DNA from: Yponomeuta sedellus
Lineage: Eukaryota; Arthropoda; Insecta; Lepidoptera; Yponomeutidae
Assembly: GCA_934045075.1 (NCBI GenBank)
Contig: OW203740.1
Location: 14,980,346-15,044,345, forward strand
DNA: 64,000 nucleotides
Direction of reading: 5' to 3'
The position numbers and the translations under genes are program-made. The notes beneath the pieces were generated by a model, which saw only the letters and a list, made by a program, of their open reading frames with translations, ran no database searches and was not told where the DNA came from. Below are positions 30,256-41,394 of the stretch, in pieces (within the stretch, counting starts at the first letter, position 1; each line of letters begins with the position of its first letter).

Positions 30256-30734
30256 CCTATAAAATAACATCCTTGAAGCTTGTCCATTTTTTCTCCGAAA
30301 CGTTATTGAACTTGAAATTAATACCCGTGTGTAACTTGTACTCTTGATTAAGTCGCGGTTTCTGCGCTACGCCGAACACAAACATTTTGCCACAGTCGTC
30401 TACTTCACTTGTGGGAATATGGCCACCTAAGTGGGCGTTGCAGAATAAAAATATTTCAAATTGGAATGTTTGGTGACACCATCGCCAAAGCTCACTATAC
30501 CTACCCAAAATCAACGCTCCAGCTCCAATTTCCCATCCAATGGAAGGGTGACCGCAGACGACCTAAATGCAGTCACCAAGATGTGTACAATAATTCACCG
30601 GTCAGCACCACCCCTATAAATACAGACAGCCCCGTGCGGGCATCGCAAGACACAGGCCGTGGAAGGACGGTTCAGCTCCGCCTCAATAATAATGATAACT
30701 TCTACACCACACAACACACTTGCCCTGGGAGGCG
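30256..30734. other. Unassigned, possibly old transposon
   Basis: Frames on both strands are open for up to about 85 codons but match nothing I recognise; GC content is higher than flanks. Confidence 0.3.
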
Positions 30735-30736
30735 AT

Positions 30737-30905
30737 TCTCCAAAATGCATAGTTGTTCAATAGAGTCAATTAGTCCGGTATTAGTAGTTTCATTCACAGG
30801 CAGTCTAGTATATGCATTGCAATGGTATAACCCGTGTTACTTAACTCGGCGTCTCGCGCTGTTCGATCTTCTTCGCGATGCCTTTTTAATTAGCGCGGGT
30901 TATAC
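30737..30905 (+). repeat. Dispersed repeat P, copy 1
   Basis: AAAATGCATAGTTGTTCAAT, TTTCATTCACAGGCAGTCTA, TACTTAACTCGGCG, TTCGATCTTCTTCGCGATGC are shared with 35243-35775. Class unknown. Confidence 0.65.
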
Positions 30906-31009
30906 TCCTGGAATTACATTGTACTGCTATTGTTATGTAGACTACCAAATTGAGGCAACCATTGTCGTGATTATATCATTCTATTGAAAAACTATGTAAA
31001 TCTTGTATT

Positions 31010-31163
31010 AGACTCTAGGGCCAGGTCTCAACCTAAGATACCCTGTACAGGCAAGAACGTCACAAACATGAAAATACATCCAGGCTGAGGCCGTTCCGGT
31101 AGGATTCGAACGAACGATTCGGTAGGTACCCAAGCGCCTTAACGGTTAGACCAGCGAGGCAGT
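31010..31163 (-). mobile_element. SINE-C copy
   Basis: Minus strand: ACTGCCTCGCTGGTCTAACC head, B-box-like GTTCGAATCCTACC, then tail GTATCTTAGGTTGAGACC. Confidence 0.65.
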
Positions 31164-31376
31164 CCGAGGAATTTTATTGAATAACGTGAAAGTTTTTGCG
31201 GTTTCGAATGCTCGTTCTCCAGTAACACGACACGCTAACCGCTTGTCACAGCTTGAAGTTGTGGTCGAATATCAGGCAAATAGTGAGACGAATTAAACGA
31301 GTTGGTGTTTCTACTTACCCAATCGAAGGAGTTTTGTTTTACTGAAATTTATGAAAGATTTTCTTTGACGCTCTGG
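31164..31376. other. Unassigned spacer
   Basis: No gene or repeat recognised. Confidence 0.4.
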
Positions 31377-31484
31377 CGAAAATCCGGGCTACGTTTTTGC
31401 TCTTATTTTGTACAACATAAGATCGAGGATCGAAAATCTGGGCTACATTTTTGCTCTTATGTTGACCAACATAAGATCGAGGAT
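31377..31484 (+). repeat. Two-unit 54-bp tandem duplication
   Basis: Units start at 31377 and 31431 (CGAAAATC-GGGCTAC, TTTTTGCTCTTAT, ACATAAGATCGAGGATC), about 10% diverged. 54 bp is a multiple of three and both units stay open as an 18-residue repeat, but no gene context supports coding. Confidence 0.75.
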
Positions 31485-31528
31485 CAACCAAATTTGCCTC
31501 GTTTGATGTCTGAGTATGTTATAATAAT

Positions 31529-31745
31529 AATAATAAATATTCATGGACATAATTACACAGATCTCGTTAGCCCTAAGTTTTTACTAAGTACAACTAAACG
31601 ACTTGTGTTATAGGTGCTACCTCAACGATAGATTTATTACAATAAATATATAGATAACATCCAAGACCCGAGACAAACTAGAAAAGTTCGTTTCCTAGTT
31701 TGACCCGGCCGGAGATCGAACCCGTTGCGTTAGTTACGTTCTGTA
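31529..31745 (-). mobile_element. SINE-B copy
   Basis: Antisense: CAGATCTCGTTAGCCCTAAG, ACATCCAAGACCCGAGAC, CCGGCCGGAGATCGAACCC. Head incomplete. Lacks the two hairpins seen in 20263-20575, so it shows their ancestral state. Confidence 0.8.
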
Positions 31746-31769
31746 CGTCTGGCATTGACATGCCAGAAA

Positions 31770-31817
31770 AGTGTGAAAAGTGGGAGCGAGATGACTCTCG
31801 CTCCCACTTTTCACACT
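31770..31817. repeat. Hairpin, 22-bp perfect arms
   Basis: AGTGTGAAAAGTGGGAGCGA (continuing GA) at 31770-31791 pairs exactly with 31796-31817; 4-nt loop TGAC. Confidence 0.92.
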
Positions 31818-32061
31818 AACATTTAAATTATTATAAAAAATACACTTACAGACATTAAAGACATATTTTTGTCATCCTACATCTAGTTTGTGATTGAGAA
31901 TATTTTATACTCAAATCACAGACGTGTTTTCACGTGTAAAACTTTTGGATGCAATTTTTCTTCATCAAGAACAAGGTTTAGGAAATTAGGAAAACAATAA
32001 CATTAACATTATTGGACAAACAAAATACTGCGGCCGGCACAATACCCGAAAGTTTGGGAAA
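31818..32061. other. Unassigned spacer
   Basis: AT-rich, nothing recognised. Confidence 0.4.
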
Positions 32062-32115
32062 CTATAAGGGAGGCTTATGTCCTGCAGTGAGCGTCAAATG
32101 GAAATGATGATGACA
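32062..32115 (+). mobile_element. RTE-like tail scrap
   Basis: GGGAGGCTTATGTCCTGCAG then ATGATGATGAC: end of an RTE-type LINE or a SINE using its tail. Confidence 0.45.
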
Positions 32116-32569
32116 CAAAATACTGTTTACAATGAGACACTTATGCTAAAGTATAAATTGTTTCCTAAGTGCCGACTGTCTCCTGCACTTTCAAATCTAT
32201 TTAGAATAATTTTATTATCTAGCAAAGTTTCAGTCCACAATACAATATATTTATCTAAAATATATTTTTTTACAATGATCAAAAACGTATATTTTTTACA
32301 AGGATGAAAAAAATATTACATCGTAAGAGCGAGATTGCATGCCAGACGTAATAGCAACCTTAATTATATTAGTAAAAGCTCTATTTTCGGATGAGAGCTT
32401 CCGGTAGTATTTGGTTTGCGCGGTTAGGCAGAGACATCCCTGAACGGCCCCGATGACACAGCTCTAATTGGACACGTAATATACCGAGATCTGGATAATC
32501 TCTGAATTCAGCTTATTCGGATGTTACCAAGCCAGAGTAAACCAAATCAATTAGCGATAATCATAATTC
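32116..32569. other. Unassigned spacer
   Basis: AT-rich to 32330, then a moderately GC-rich stretch; no gene or repeat recognised. Confidence 0.4.
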
Positions 32570-32790
32570 TTCGTACTAATACAATAAATGAGTAAGTTTG
32601 TATGTATGTACGGATGTTTGTTACCTAATCACGCCGAAACGGCCGGACGGATTGGGATGGAATTCGGCACAGAGATGGATTATATAGTCTGGAATAGCAC
32701 ATATGCTACTTTTATCCCGAAAAAAAATAACTATTCAAAATTTCTTCCCGAACGAAGTTGTGGGTAGCTAACTACATACCTATATAAACA
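32570..32790. repeat. Dispersed repeat of the CACGCCGAAACGG type
   Basis: TTTGTATGTATGTACGGATG, CACGCCGAAACGGCCGGACG, CGAACGAAGTTGTGGGTAGC: the look of a common lepidopteran dispersed repeat; no second copy in the window. Confidence 0.4.
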
Positions 32791-32937
32791 ATGTTGGGGT
32801 TAGTGACACCATTTGTAACTCAAGAACGGCTGGACCGACGTTTATGACCTTTGATTGGTTGTATTTTTATCCGCTCCGAATAGCAGAATAACCATCAAAA
32901 CATGAGAAAAATTATGTATTGTTTTTATTGATTTTGA

Positions 32938-33013
32938 GGCGGGACTAGTTTGCCAGGCCAGCTAGTCTATCTTACAGAAGATAGACTAGCTGGCCTGGCA
33001 AACTAGTCCCGCC
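32938..33013. repeat. Hairpin, 36-bp perfect arms
   Basis: GGCGGGACTAGTTTGCCAGG... at 32938-32973 pairs exactly with 32978-33013; 4-nt loop ACAG. Confidence 0.95.
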
Positions 33014-33260
33014 AAATTTTAGCTTTCTAGATCCAACGGCTTGGGCTGGGCATTGATGAGTGAGTCAGTCAGTCAGGACTATGAATTTTATTTATATAGA
33101 TAAATAAAATGCATAGTCCTGACTGACTGACTGGACAGGTGAGTCAGTCAGTCAGGACTATGAATTTTATTTATATAGATAAATAAAATTCATAGTCCGG
33201 ACTGACTGCCTCACTTATCAATGCCCAGCCCAAGCCGTTGGATCTAGAAAGCTAAAATTT
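33014..33260. repeat. Nested palindrome complex
   Basis: Outer arms 33014-33064 and 33210-33260 (50 of 51 bases pair). Between them are two tandem copies (period 79 bp) of a ~66-bp palindrome with AGTCAGTCAGGACTATG ends and an ATTTATATAGATAAAT centre. It starts at the base after the 36-bp hairpin. Confidence 0.9.
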
Positions 33261-33879
33261 TGCACAGAGGGTCTATATATAATGTGGGGAAGGAATAAGA
33301 CCGGATTTTTTGAAATTCAACCCCTGGGCGAAAAGGCTTGCCAAAATTTGTATAGGAGGTATAAAGATTTTTTACAAAAATGTAATAAACGAGCATAAAT
33401 CCGTGTAAAAACAGTTTTAATTATGTCTACTGCTCGTGTTAACCTTAGAAAATAGGTATAAAGAATGTTGTCTACTTTCATAAAACTTAAAATAAATACT
33501 CTTCAACACAATTGATTGAACACGTGTTTCGCCGTTTTTTTTAATTTAACCCTCAAGGGAGTGAACGGGGTTGCAAAAAAGTCCACGCAGACGGAGTCGC
33601 GGGCAAAAGCTAGTATTATTATAAAAGCGAACAGTTAATTGAAATTTGGCATTATTATAGCGGTAGAATAGCACATATTCATTATCCTGTAAAAAGACAT
33701 CAAAAGTTCCACGCGAAAGTAGTCGCGCGAAATTGAATAAAGTAACGCAAGCTATGAGCTTGACATATTTGTATCGCCTGCGTTGTCGAACTGCGATCTA
33801 CTACAATCCGCTGCCATATTAAGGCTTTACACTCTACCAGGGCGAGAGACTTGTTCTAGCCTTGGGTAACTCAAGAGCC
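33261..33879. other. Dispersed-repeat remnants
   Basis: 33261-33360 and 33540-33620 look like parts of a repeat ending CGCGGGCAAAAGCTAGTA; a related scrap CGCAGATGGAGTCGCGGGC is at 37996. 33620-33880 unassigned. Confidence 0.35.
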
Positions 33880-34320
33880 AGATATGAGTGGACACACAAC
33901 TCCCTCGCCGTCAAGTGTGTCCCACTCATATCCCAGAGATGTCAACTATATCTGGCTCCGTCACACATCTCAGTACGGTAGTCGTCTCCTGCTACTTTAT
34001 CCAGCTCACACACAATGCGCGAGAGCGAGATCAACATCGTCTGACATCGGTTACATTCGGCCGCATTTCTTTTCTCGTCGTAACCAACGAGCGATGAGAG
34101 AAAGTTCACAAAAAAAAAACGTGTGATCTGGATAAAGTAGGGAATAGATAGACTAGACTGACTCACCACTTGTGGCTCTAGTTTCCACACGCACTTAGTT
34201 GATTGGACGTCGTATGAGCTAGGACACCAGTGGTGAGCGAGATATGATAGAGATATAGTGTGCCTCAGTGAGCAAAGATATGAGATATAACAACTCCCTC
34301 TAAGGACACACTTTGCCCAA
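33880..34320. repeat. Region with inverted and direct short repeats
   Basis: GATATGAGTGGACACAC (33881-33897) pairs with 33915-33932 (one extra base). AACTCCCTC occurs at 33898 and again near 34291 followed by a GGACACACTT block. Possibly a non-autonomous element; boundaries not defined. Confidence 0.35.
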
Positions 34321-34367
34321 GTCTACCTTGTTCCCAGTATCTTAAAAAGAAAAGAGAGCACCAAAGT

Positions 34368-34440
34368 ATTTTTAGAATAGAATAGACATGTTTATTTGGT
34401 ACCATTGTAAAAATACAACTACTATAGGACTACTATACCC
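34368..34440 (-). mobile_element. LINE 3' tail scrap
   Basis: Minus strand: ACCAAATAAACATGTCTATT then CTATTCTA, resembling the tail at 22860. Confidence 0.35.
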
Positions 34441-35159
34441 TAAAACGCTCGGGGTTTTCATGTGATCGGCAACTTTCGGTGTATTTTACTCTTTACTAGA
34501 TATGGGATAGATGTCTTATAGCTGAAGAGGCAATAATACATTTATAAAAACTAAATTTTATGTCGACAACTTTTTTTTATTTTTTCATTTTGTACAAAAA
34601 ATGGCGGACATTTTTAAATGAAAAAGTCGATTTTCAGTACAAAAGTTTTGTAAACTTTGTAATTCTCAATCTTTAATGACTCGCTGGCTAACTTTATTCA
34701 TTTATAAATTTTCTTTATGGGTTTAGGTATATTTTACTTGAATGCCTAACTGCCTTAGTACCATTACTCAGCTAAGCAATGGTATGCGAGTATTATTTAG
34801 CTCGATGATTGTAAGTCATCTTCTTTGACAAGTTTCAGGTAAACGCAACGTTCTAGCTGAAATCACGTTTTACCAGTAACTCGCAGCTTAATTTAAGCTC
34901 TCGCTTGATCCGTGAACACAATATCTTTGCCTTCAACGTTATCGCTGTAACCGCTTTAGCATTATTCATAAGGTAGTATAGTATTTTAACGACAAGGTGA
35001 CCGTTAATATCGCTAAGATAAGAATATTCTTTATTGAACACCAGACATGTAAAGATACAAAGTACAATTGGCGGCCTTAAGCGGCGCTAACCTTAAGCGA
35101 TCGGAAAATAGTCGTAGTCTTCGGAAAACAATGATAGTTTTTCATGTAACCCCGATTGT
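34441..35159. other. Unassigned spacer
   Basis: No gene seen; 34853-35041 on the minus strand is open but unrecognised. Confidence 0.4.
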
Positions 35160-35242
35160 GTTCCACTGCTGGCCAAAGGTCTCCCTTTATTTCTACTCTC
35201 GTCCATGTTCGTAACTACCTCCTGCTAACCCGGGGGGTGAGT
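35160..35242 (-). mobile_element. RTE-like LINE tail
   Basis: Minus strand: GGGAGACCTTTGGCCAGCAG, TGGAACACAATCGGGGTT; typical RTE end, coding part eroded. Confidence 0.5.
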
Positions 35243-35775
35243 CTTTAAAATGCATAGTTGTTCAATAGTCATATAAGTCCGAAAGAGCACTATTTATCTT
35301 TATCATAACTTTGAGCTATATATTTATTTATTTATTATTTTCTATGTATTTTATTTATTTATATTTACAGGTATTTAGTTTATGTAGTGTATTATTTCTG
35401 CGTAGGTTACTGCTAAGGGTTTTTGTAGTCTATGTAGTTTATTTTGTACACGTATACAGACCCGTTTTTTACTGCTGCTCCGACTCTCCAAGGTTTGCTG
35501 GAAGAAATCTCTTACAGAGATAAGCTCGCCTTTGTACATCTTATTTCTTATGTAATGTCCTATTTAATGTTTCGTGTGCAATAAAGTATAAATTAAAATT
35601 AAATTAAATTAAGTCCGGTAATGGTCGTTTCATTCACACTATGGGTAGTCTAGGAACCAATCGTATCGCAATGGTACTTATAATAATATGGCAATGGTAC
35701 CCGTGCTACTTAACTCGGCGCCACTCGCGATTCGATCTTCTTGGCTAGAGATGCCTATTTAATTTGCGCCCGCGC
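35243..35775 (+). repeat. Dispersed repeat P, copy 2, split by a LINE end
   Basis: Pieces 35243-35282 and 35610-35775 correspond to 30737-30905; the interruption is the LINE end at 35283-35609. Confidence 0.7.
35283..35609 (+). mobile_element. LINE 3' end (family Q), with 8-bp TSD
   Basis: Contains TTTGCTGGAAGAAATCTC, TAAGCTCGCCTTTGTAC, GTGCAATAAAG and an AAATT-repeat tail. TAAGTCCG flanks it at 35275-35282 and 35610-35617, establishing retrotransposition into repeat P. Confidence 0.8.
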
Positions 35776-36529
35776 AACAATCAAGAAACGTAACGTTGAA
35801 TATATTTTTTTATTTGTTACAATTAAGAAAATAATTGAGTTGACCGGCGCCGACCATAAGACGCTCGAACCATAGTTATTTTTTTTATTTTTATTACTTT
35901 TCGTCCTGATAATGTTTATGCTTAAGTACAGTAATATTCGGTACCTCAGATCATAGAAAGAAGGAGATATGCCCTAGCCGCGAAATAAGTCCGGTACCGC
36001 TGTCGCCACTTTTGAATATGTGTGCGTTTTCATTACATGCACAATATTGTAAATATAAGGTTCACGCACACGTCTGTCCAGTCATTTACTAGCGTTCTAA
36101 TCTTTTAATTGGTTCGCACACTATGAAAAACAATTGTACGAATACACTCGTACACGTAAACAACAGCGTCGGTGAACTCCTTAGGGATGGAACACTTGTA
36201 TCAAATAGGTAATACATCTATCGATAAAATTATCCGATGAGAGGTTATTCATTTATTAACAGTATACTTCGTGTTGGGATGATACAAAAAACAGAGCATG
36301 TTTAATTTACAAAAACAATATTATTAAAACAAATAATCCTTTTTTGATTTACTGTCCTGTGAAATGTAAATATTTATTAAATACGTGTCTTTTTGACAGT
36401 ATTTGTGGCTTCAGTATATGATAAAGATGCAAACTTGGCTTTCTACTGATATAGAATTTGATTATTTTGATAATGATGATGACCCCTGTACTGTATACTA
36501 ATACGATATGTTAAATTTGTTAGACAGAA
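35776..36529. other. Unassigned spacer
   Basis: AT-rich, no gene or repeat recognised. Confidence 0.4.
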
Positions 36530-36690
36530 CACCACTGAAGCATACTTGGTAGTGACTCTGTCCGGAAAGCTAGGTCTTCTGGGTTTAAATCCTGGTAATG
36601 GAAAGAACTAATATGTGTGAAGAGCATGTCCACGGTCAGGGACGCATTTGTACCTGGATCTTGGATATTTCTTTGTATTTTGTTTAGTAT
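36530..36690 (+). mobile_element. Decayed tRNA-SINE-like sequence
   Basis: GGTAGTGACTCTGTCCGGAA then CTGGGTTTAAATCCTGG (B-box-like) and a CTGGATCTTGGATATTTC body similar to SINE-B/C. Weak. Confidence 0.4.
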
Positions 36691-37187
36691 ATGAATCCCA
36701 ATGTAACGTGAAATGCACTTACATTACCATTTACAAATTGGATTTAAATATTGGTAACTCTGTTAGGACTCTGTAAATTAACAGCAGTTTTTGTTGGGTG
36801 AAAGAATGAAGTGCTGACTTTTTAAGAATACAATAGCAATCAATTACTTTCTCATTCTCTGAAAATAATTCACCCAGCTATATAAAAAATAGAATAAACA
36901 CATGTATAAACTCGAAAAACAACCATTTTTCTAAACAAATTGCCACTTGTCTGAGTAACAGCGATATATTGGAAATCAGTAGCCACGCTTGGATTATAAG
37001 GATTAAGTAAAGAATATGTTTATGGCTGTGATTGAAATGTATCATGGACCTGTAAATAAAGTAACTTCCTAATTAAAAATACAGTAAATAGGAAGAACTT
37101 TTGTAAGCTTGTCAAAAAAAATTTCAATGAAACTTATATATAGATTAAAAAATAAAATCAGCATCCGACTGAAATCCTAAAGAGAAT
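36691..37187. other. Unassigned spacer
   Basis: No gene or repeat recognised. Confidence 0.4.
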
Positions 37188-37405
37188 ATTTTCATTATCG
37201 TCATCATTCAGCCACAAGATATCCACTGCTGGACATAGGCCTCCTCCATGGATTTCCAAAAAGACCAGTTGAAAGCGGCTTACATCCAGCGTCTTCCTTC
37301 GACTAGGATGAGATCTTCTCTCCATCTTGTCGTTCGACGCTGCACTTGCCGATATGACATATAAGCAAGGACCGACATACCATATTGTGGTCTCCATTCG
37401 AGAAC
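37188..37405 (-). pseudogene. RTE-clade LINE, C-terminal fragment
   Basis: Minus strand carries a decayed EWRPQYGMSVL, then RWREDLILVEGRRW and SFWKSMEEAYVQQW-stop region. The CATCATTCAGCCACAAG tail (antisense) follows. Same family as 13133-13417, opposite strand, with frame breaks. Confidence 0.7.
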
Positions 37406-39667
37406 TTGTCGGATCTAAAATGGTAAATAAATTATTAAAATACTGAAAATGCTTTATTTAACTTGTTTTTCATTACACAATCGAATTTCATTTATAACAT
37501 AACGCTCATAAAAAATTAAACATATAAGACTATGATTTAGTATCACAACCACAACACCTGATTTGTTTCTTTAGAAACACTTTCTTTTGGAGAGTTATGC
37601 GTCGTCCATATGAAATGAAGATTAGAATAAAGTGATAATTGAATATTCTAAACCATGTAAAATTTTATCGTGATTTTAAATATACTGGTACCTCAACCTT
37701 TATGGAACTCGTTATTACTGGTATTTTCAAAGTAGGAACTGCCCACGGAAATATTTTTTCCCCCACTTTAGCATCTGGAAACACTTCTCTGTAAAATAGA
37801 TGGAGCAAATGGTACTTTATTTGAGAGGAAATCAGTTATACCCTCTGTATTTTGATCCATTTTTCTTTCGTATTTTTCTTTATCTTTATTAGAAACTTTT
37901 TGAAATACATGATCGAAGCTAGGCCTGTTTTTAATAAGACAAAATCCTTCTACTAAAATAAAAGCTTCCTTAGCAACGCAAGCTGAAATCTACGCAGATG
38001 GAGTCGCGGGCAATAGTCGACGATAAGACTAGATACCTAGTCTTACAATAATTGGTTCTAGTAATTTTGGAAGTTTGGACGAACGATTATAAATGCCTCA
38101 ATAATATCGATACTTAATCAGTCTGAAAAGAAAGGTACTACCCCATCACTATGTATCCAGCTGACCTACCGGTGAATTTGACATTTCGCGGCAAATACAT
38201 GCGGCCGTACCTCGAAACATCGCATTGAACAATGATCAGTTTTGCGTGACGGTTCACTGCGGGCTGGCTTTTCCTAGTTAGCAAACTTCCACGAAAATCC
38301 TATATAGAAACAGCAGTGGAGTAACTACAATGTAATAAATACGTCCCATTTATGTTCTTAGTAATGTGATGCACATTGCACATAAAATTATTATAATAAT
38401 GATTTTTCGTAGTTTATAAGACGAATATAGTGAGTAAAATAGGTTTACCGGTGAAAAGACACTCTCCTGTTTTTGAATAGCATGTATCACAGCGATTTCT
38501 GCAGGTAATCACTGCGCAATTAGGCATTTTTCTCAGATGTTACTACGACGGCTGGTGCGAAGCGATTGACGGCCATATTTTAAAGTTTCGCAGAGGTTAG
38601 CTCAAATGGGCTAACGTTGGGCGACAGTGCCACGCCCACAAGGCACTTCTCCTTATTTTTGTGTTCTGAGTTCGGTACCAAGAAAACCATTTATTAAACG
38701 CATGTTTTTTAGAACTAGCACCATAATGTTTCTAAATCAACCCCTTAAAAACTGTGAACAAATTCAATTCACCCTGTAGAGAAGCCATTGAAAATATTCG
38801 AATAAATATTAGAGCGGGACGGATGTTATACGTCACAACAGTCTTAACGGAGGCTAGGAAACAGATATAAGTCATAAGTTTTATTAAGTACATAATTTCA
38901 CTCAAATCGGTCGAACCTAATTGAATTCACCGTAAAAGTTTAACTTAAGCGTAAAGCTAACTTCAACGCAAAGGAAACCAATCGTTAGCACCCAGGCAAT
39001 AAGAATTAAATTTTAAGACTCACGGTTAACGTAGAAGAAAATTGCGACATTTGACGATGTGAGAAATGTCTCCTGGAGGGAATTTTACAGCAACATAAAG
39101 TCTGAATTTTCAGCTCATGCGTCGTGGACTAATTTACTACCACACCCACTTATCAACGGCTTATCGTTCTGGCGAAATCACATGATAGCTTCTGCTGAGA
39201 CCATTCATTTGTGGAATTGTTTTATATCTATAGTATAGTATAAATTAAACACTATCTTGACCGTTACGGTAGTAAGTGCTTAAAACCCCTATCTTATCTA
39301 CATTCTACTAAGTATATAATCTACACTAATATTACACGTTTTTAAGTTGCGATGTATTTAAGGGGTAATCTCCGGAACTCACAGAACATCTGTGTCCGGA
39401 ACTACTCATGCGATTTCAAACATTCTTTGAAAAACACTGTAGGGTTCTCTATCTATTTATCTAACAATGCTGGATGAATATTTCAGATTTTAAATATGTC
39501 GCTGAAACCCAAAACAATCAACGAAAGTTCGGTATACATCAAAGTAAAATTAACGGTCGTCAGCAGTTTGATGATGACGATGAATACAGGTCGCGTACAA
39601 CAGCGAGGCCATAGTTCGATACCCGTATATGAGGACCCTTCTTGTCGATAGAAAGAGACATTCACAG
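37406..39667. other. Long spacer, 2.3 kb
   Basis: AT-rich sequence without recognisable genes or complete repeats. One scrap at 37975-38015 (GATGGAGTCGCGGGCAA) resembles the repeat end at 33590. A TACTAGG-type short inverted pair occurs near 38035. Confidence 0.4.
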
Positions 39668-40084
39668 TAGATTAGATTAGAACTCTTTATTTGTTTTTTT
39701 ATTATTTTATTCTCTAGGAAGACTAACAGCTATTACAGGTTTACAATACTTAGATAAATAGGACACACTCGGCCAATTAAAAGTCTTCACAATTAGTTTT
39801 AGTTTAACTTGAACGCAGACAGTTCACATGTGATAGCACCATTAACGTAATGAGAAAATTACACTAAAAATAGAAATACAAATAAAAAAGCATTAATTAA
39901 TCAATTTATAAAATAAACCAAGCTCCACCCAGTTCAAAAAAAAAAACTACGTGTCAAAAAACAACTGATTAAGCACGCGCTTCGCCTCAGAATGTTCAGA
40001 AGTATTAAACAAATCCATTTCACACTTATCAGACAATAAATGGAAAAATCTGCCTGCACGCAGGAGATAGGTGTTCTTCCTGTA
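39668..40084 (-). pseudogene. LINE C-terminal fragment with 3' UTR
   Basis: Minus frame 40084-39947 reads NYRKNTYLLRAGRFFHLLSD, KCEMDLFNTSEHSEAKRVLN, QLFFDT-stop, a LINE C-terminus unlike the others in this window. The 3' UTR extends to 39668 and ends AATAAAGAGTTCTAATC plus TAATC repeats. Confidence 0.6.
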
Positions 40085-40142
40085 GTTAGTAGATGCATGT
40101 GGGATGTGTAATGCTATACAATATTGTTATTGTACAATATTG

Positions 40143-40252
40143 CAAGCCTCCACCAATCCCAACTTGGCCCCCGTGGTGGAGTATTGCCTGTGGCAATACT
40201 CCACCACGGGGGCCCGTGCCCCAGCTGTGGGGACATAAAAGGTTGATATCGA
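40143..40252 (+). mobile_element. 5S-SINE 3' part with internal hairpin
   Basis: Sense orientation; GCAAGCCTCCACCAATCCCA to GTGGGGACATAAAAGG. The segment between GGAGTATTGCC and CGTGCCCC is replaced by a 23-bp inverted copy of the preceding sequence (40166-40188 with 40192-40214, 3-nt loop). Both arms share the private variant TATTGCC. Confidence 0.85.
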
Positions 40253-40327
40253 TTGTACACACCAGAAAACAAAATACATATCTAAGTACATATCTACCAC
40301 ACAAACAGATCGAATATTGTTAGCATA

Positions 40328-40830
40328 GCCGGGGAGCACAGTGACCCAATACGTACAACGCAGGGCACCACTCAAGGGTCAATATTGGGTCCAACCGAGC
40401 ACTTGTTATAGGTACGTTAACGACATGTGTAGAATATTCCAGCAAGCCTCTGTGTACCAATTTGCTGACGACACCTGTCTAATCTCAGGTAATAGGAACC
40501 TTGAAGTAGCGCAAAGCATAATTCAAAATGAGTTCAATCAGCTCTGTAAGTAGGCACACGACGTTGGACTATCAATAAATTATCAAAAAACTAGCTATGG
40601 TTTTGCAATATAAAGACAAAATATTACTTCTGGAGAAAAAAACTAGGCCTATGAACCTACGTAATTTAAGTAACATGTCAATATTCAAAGAGCCCACTTT
40701 TTCAAACGTTTATGGCAAAAGAAGCTGGAATTTCAGCCTCTCCCACATCCTTAATAATCTTCCAATAACGACAGTAGAAAAACTTGAAAAATATTCCATG
40801 ATTCCAAGTCACTGCATAAAAAAATAAACA
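40328..40830 (+). pseudogene. CR1-like LINE: RT fragment joined to C-terminus
   Basis: QGSILGP (RT motif), frameshift, then YVNDMCRIFQQASVYQFADD, TCLISGNRNLEVAQSIIQNE, a TAG where TGG is expected, and DVGLSINYQKT. Directly after comes a C-terminal block (LRNLSNMSIFKEPTFSNVYG, KRSWNFSLSHILNNLP) ending at 40827. The intervening several hundred bases of a normal ORF2 are missing, so this copy has an internal deletion. FADD is the catalytic RT motif. Confidence 0.72.
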
Positions 40831-40936
40831 AAAAATATTATCTAATTGATAAGTATGAGGGGGAGGGAGACGTATTGCCTGCCCCTAAGTCCAGGAAAGG
40901 GTAGTGCGTCCCATTTTCATGCTAAATAATATTAAT

Positions 40937-41097
40937 ACGTAATACAGAGAATATTGTAAAGAGGTTCGAAATTTCACTGATGCTGGTGAGTCGCCCATTG
41001 GCTCAGTAGGAGGGAGCGCTGGCGCGGATGGCCGGGGGTCGCGGGCTCGGGTCCCGGCATGGGTGGAATTTTTGGCCTCTGAATAGGTTTTTAAAAT
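40937..41097 (+). mobile_element. SINE-A copy
   Basis: ACGTAATACAGAGAATATTG, CGCCCATTGGCTCAGTAGG (A box altered), GGGTCGCGGGCTCGGGTCCC (B box altered), AATAGGTTTTTAAAA end. Diverged. Confidence 0.8.
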
Positions 41098-41394
41098 ATT
41101 AATACCTCACTACATATATAGAATATAATATACTTTAATATAATCACTTGTTTGTATAATGTTCCTTGGCACTTTCAGCACTTTTACTTTGTTTTGCTTT
41201 GTAAAATTTATTTTCTGATATAGAGCAACCTCTGGAAGCATTATAATCTTATATGAAAGATTTTTAGCCTCCAGAACAAGAAAACTTTTGTGTACTTTTT
41301 TACTATGAAATAAACAGTTAAATATTTTTTTTTTAAATAAGTTTATTATTAGTGTACAAGCAACAAGGGGTTAATATTATTCTTCTCCAAACAG
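41098..41394. other. Unassigned; ends in polypyrimidine tract
   Basis: AT-rich sequence leading to TTATTATTCTTCTCCAAACAG, a good splice acceptor at 41393-41394. Confidence 0.45.

Noticed and set aside
30409..30987. 192-codon open frame on the plus strand
   Set aside because: It begins with a non-ATG codon, spans unassigned sequence plus repeat P, and has no recognisable domain; chance open frame.
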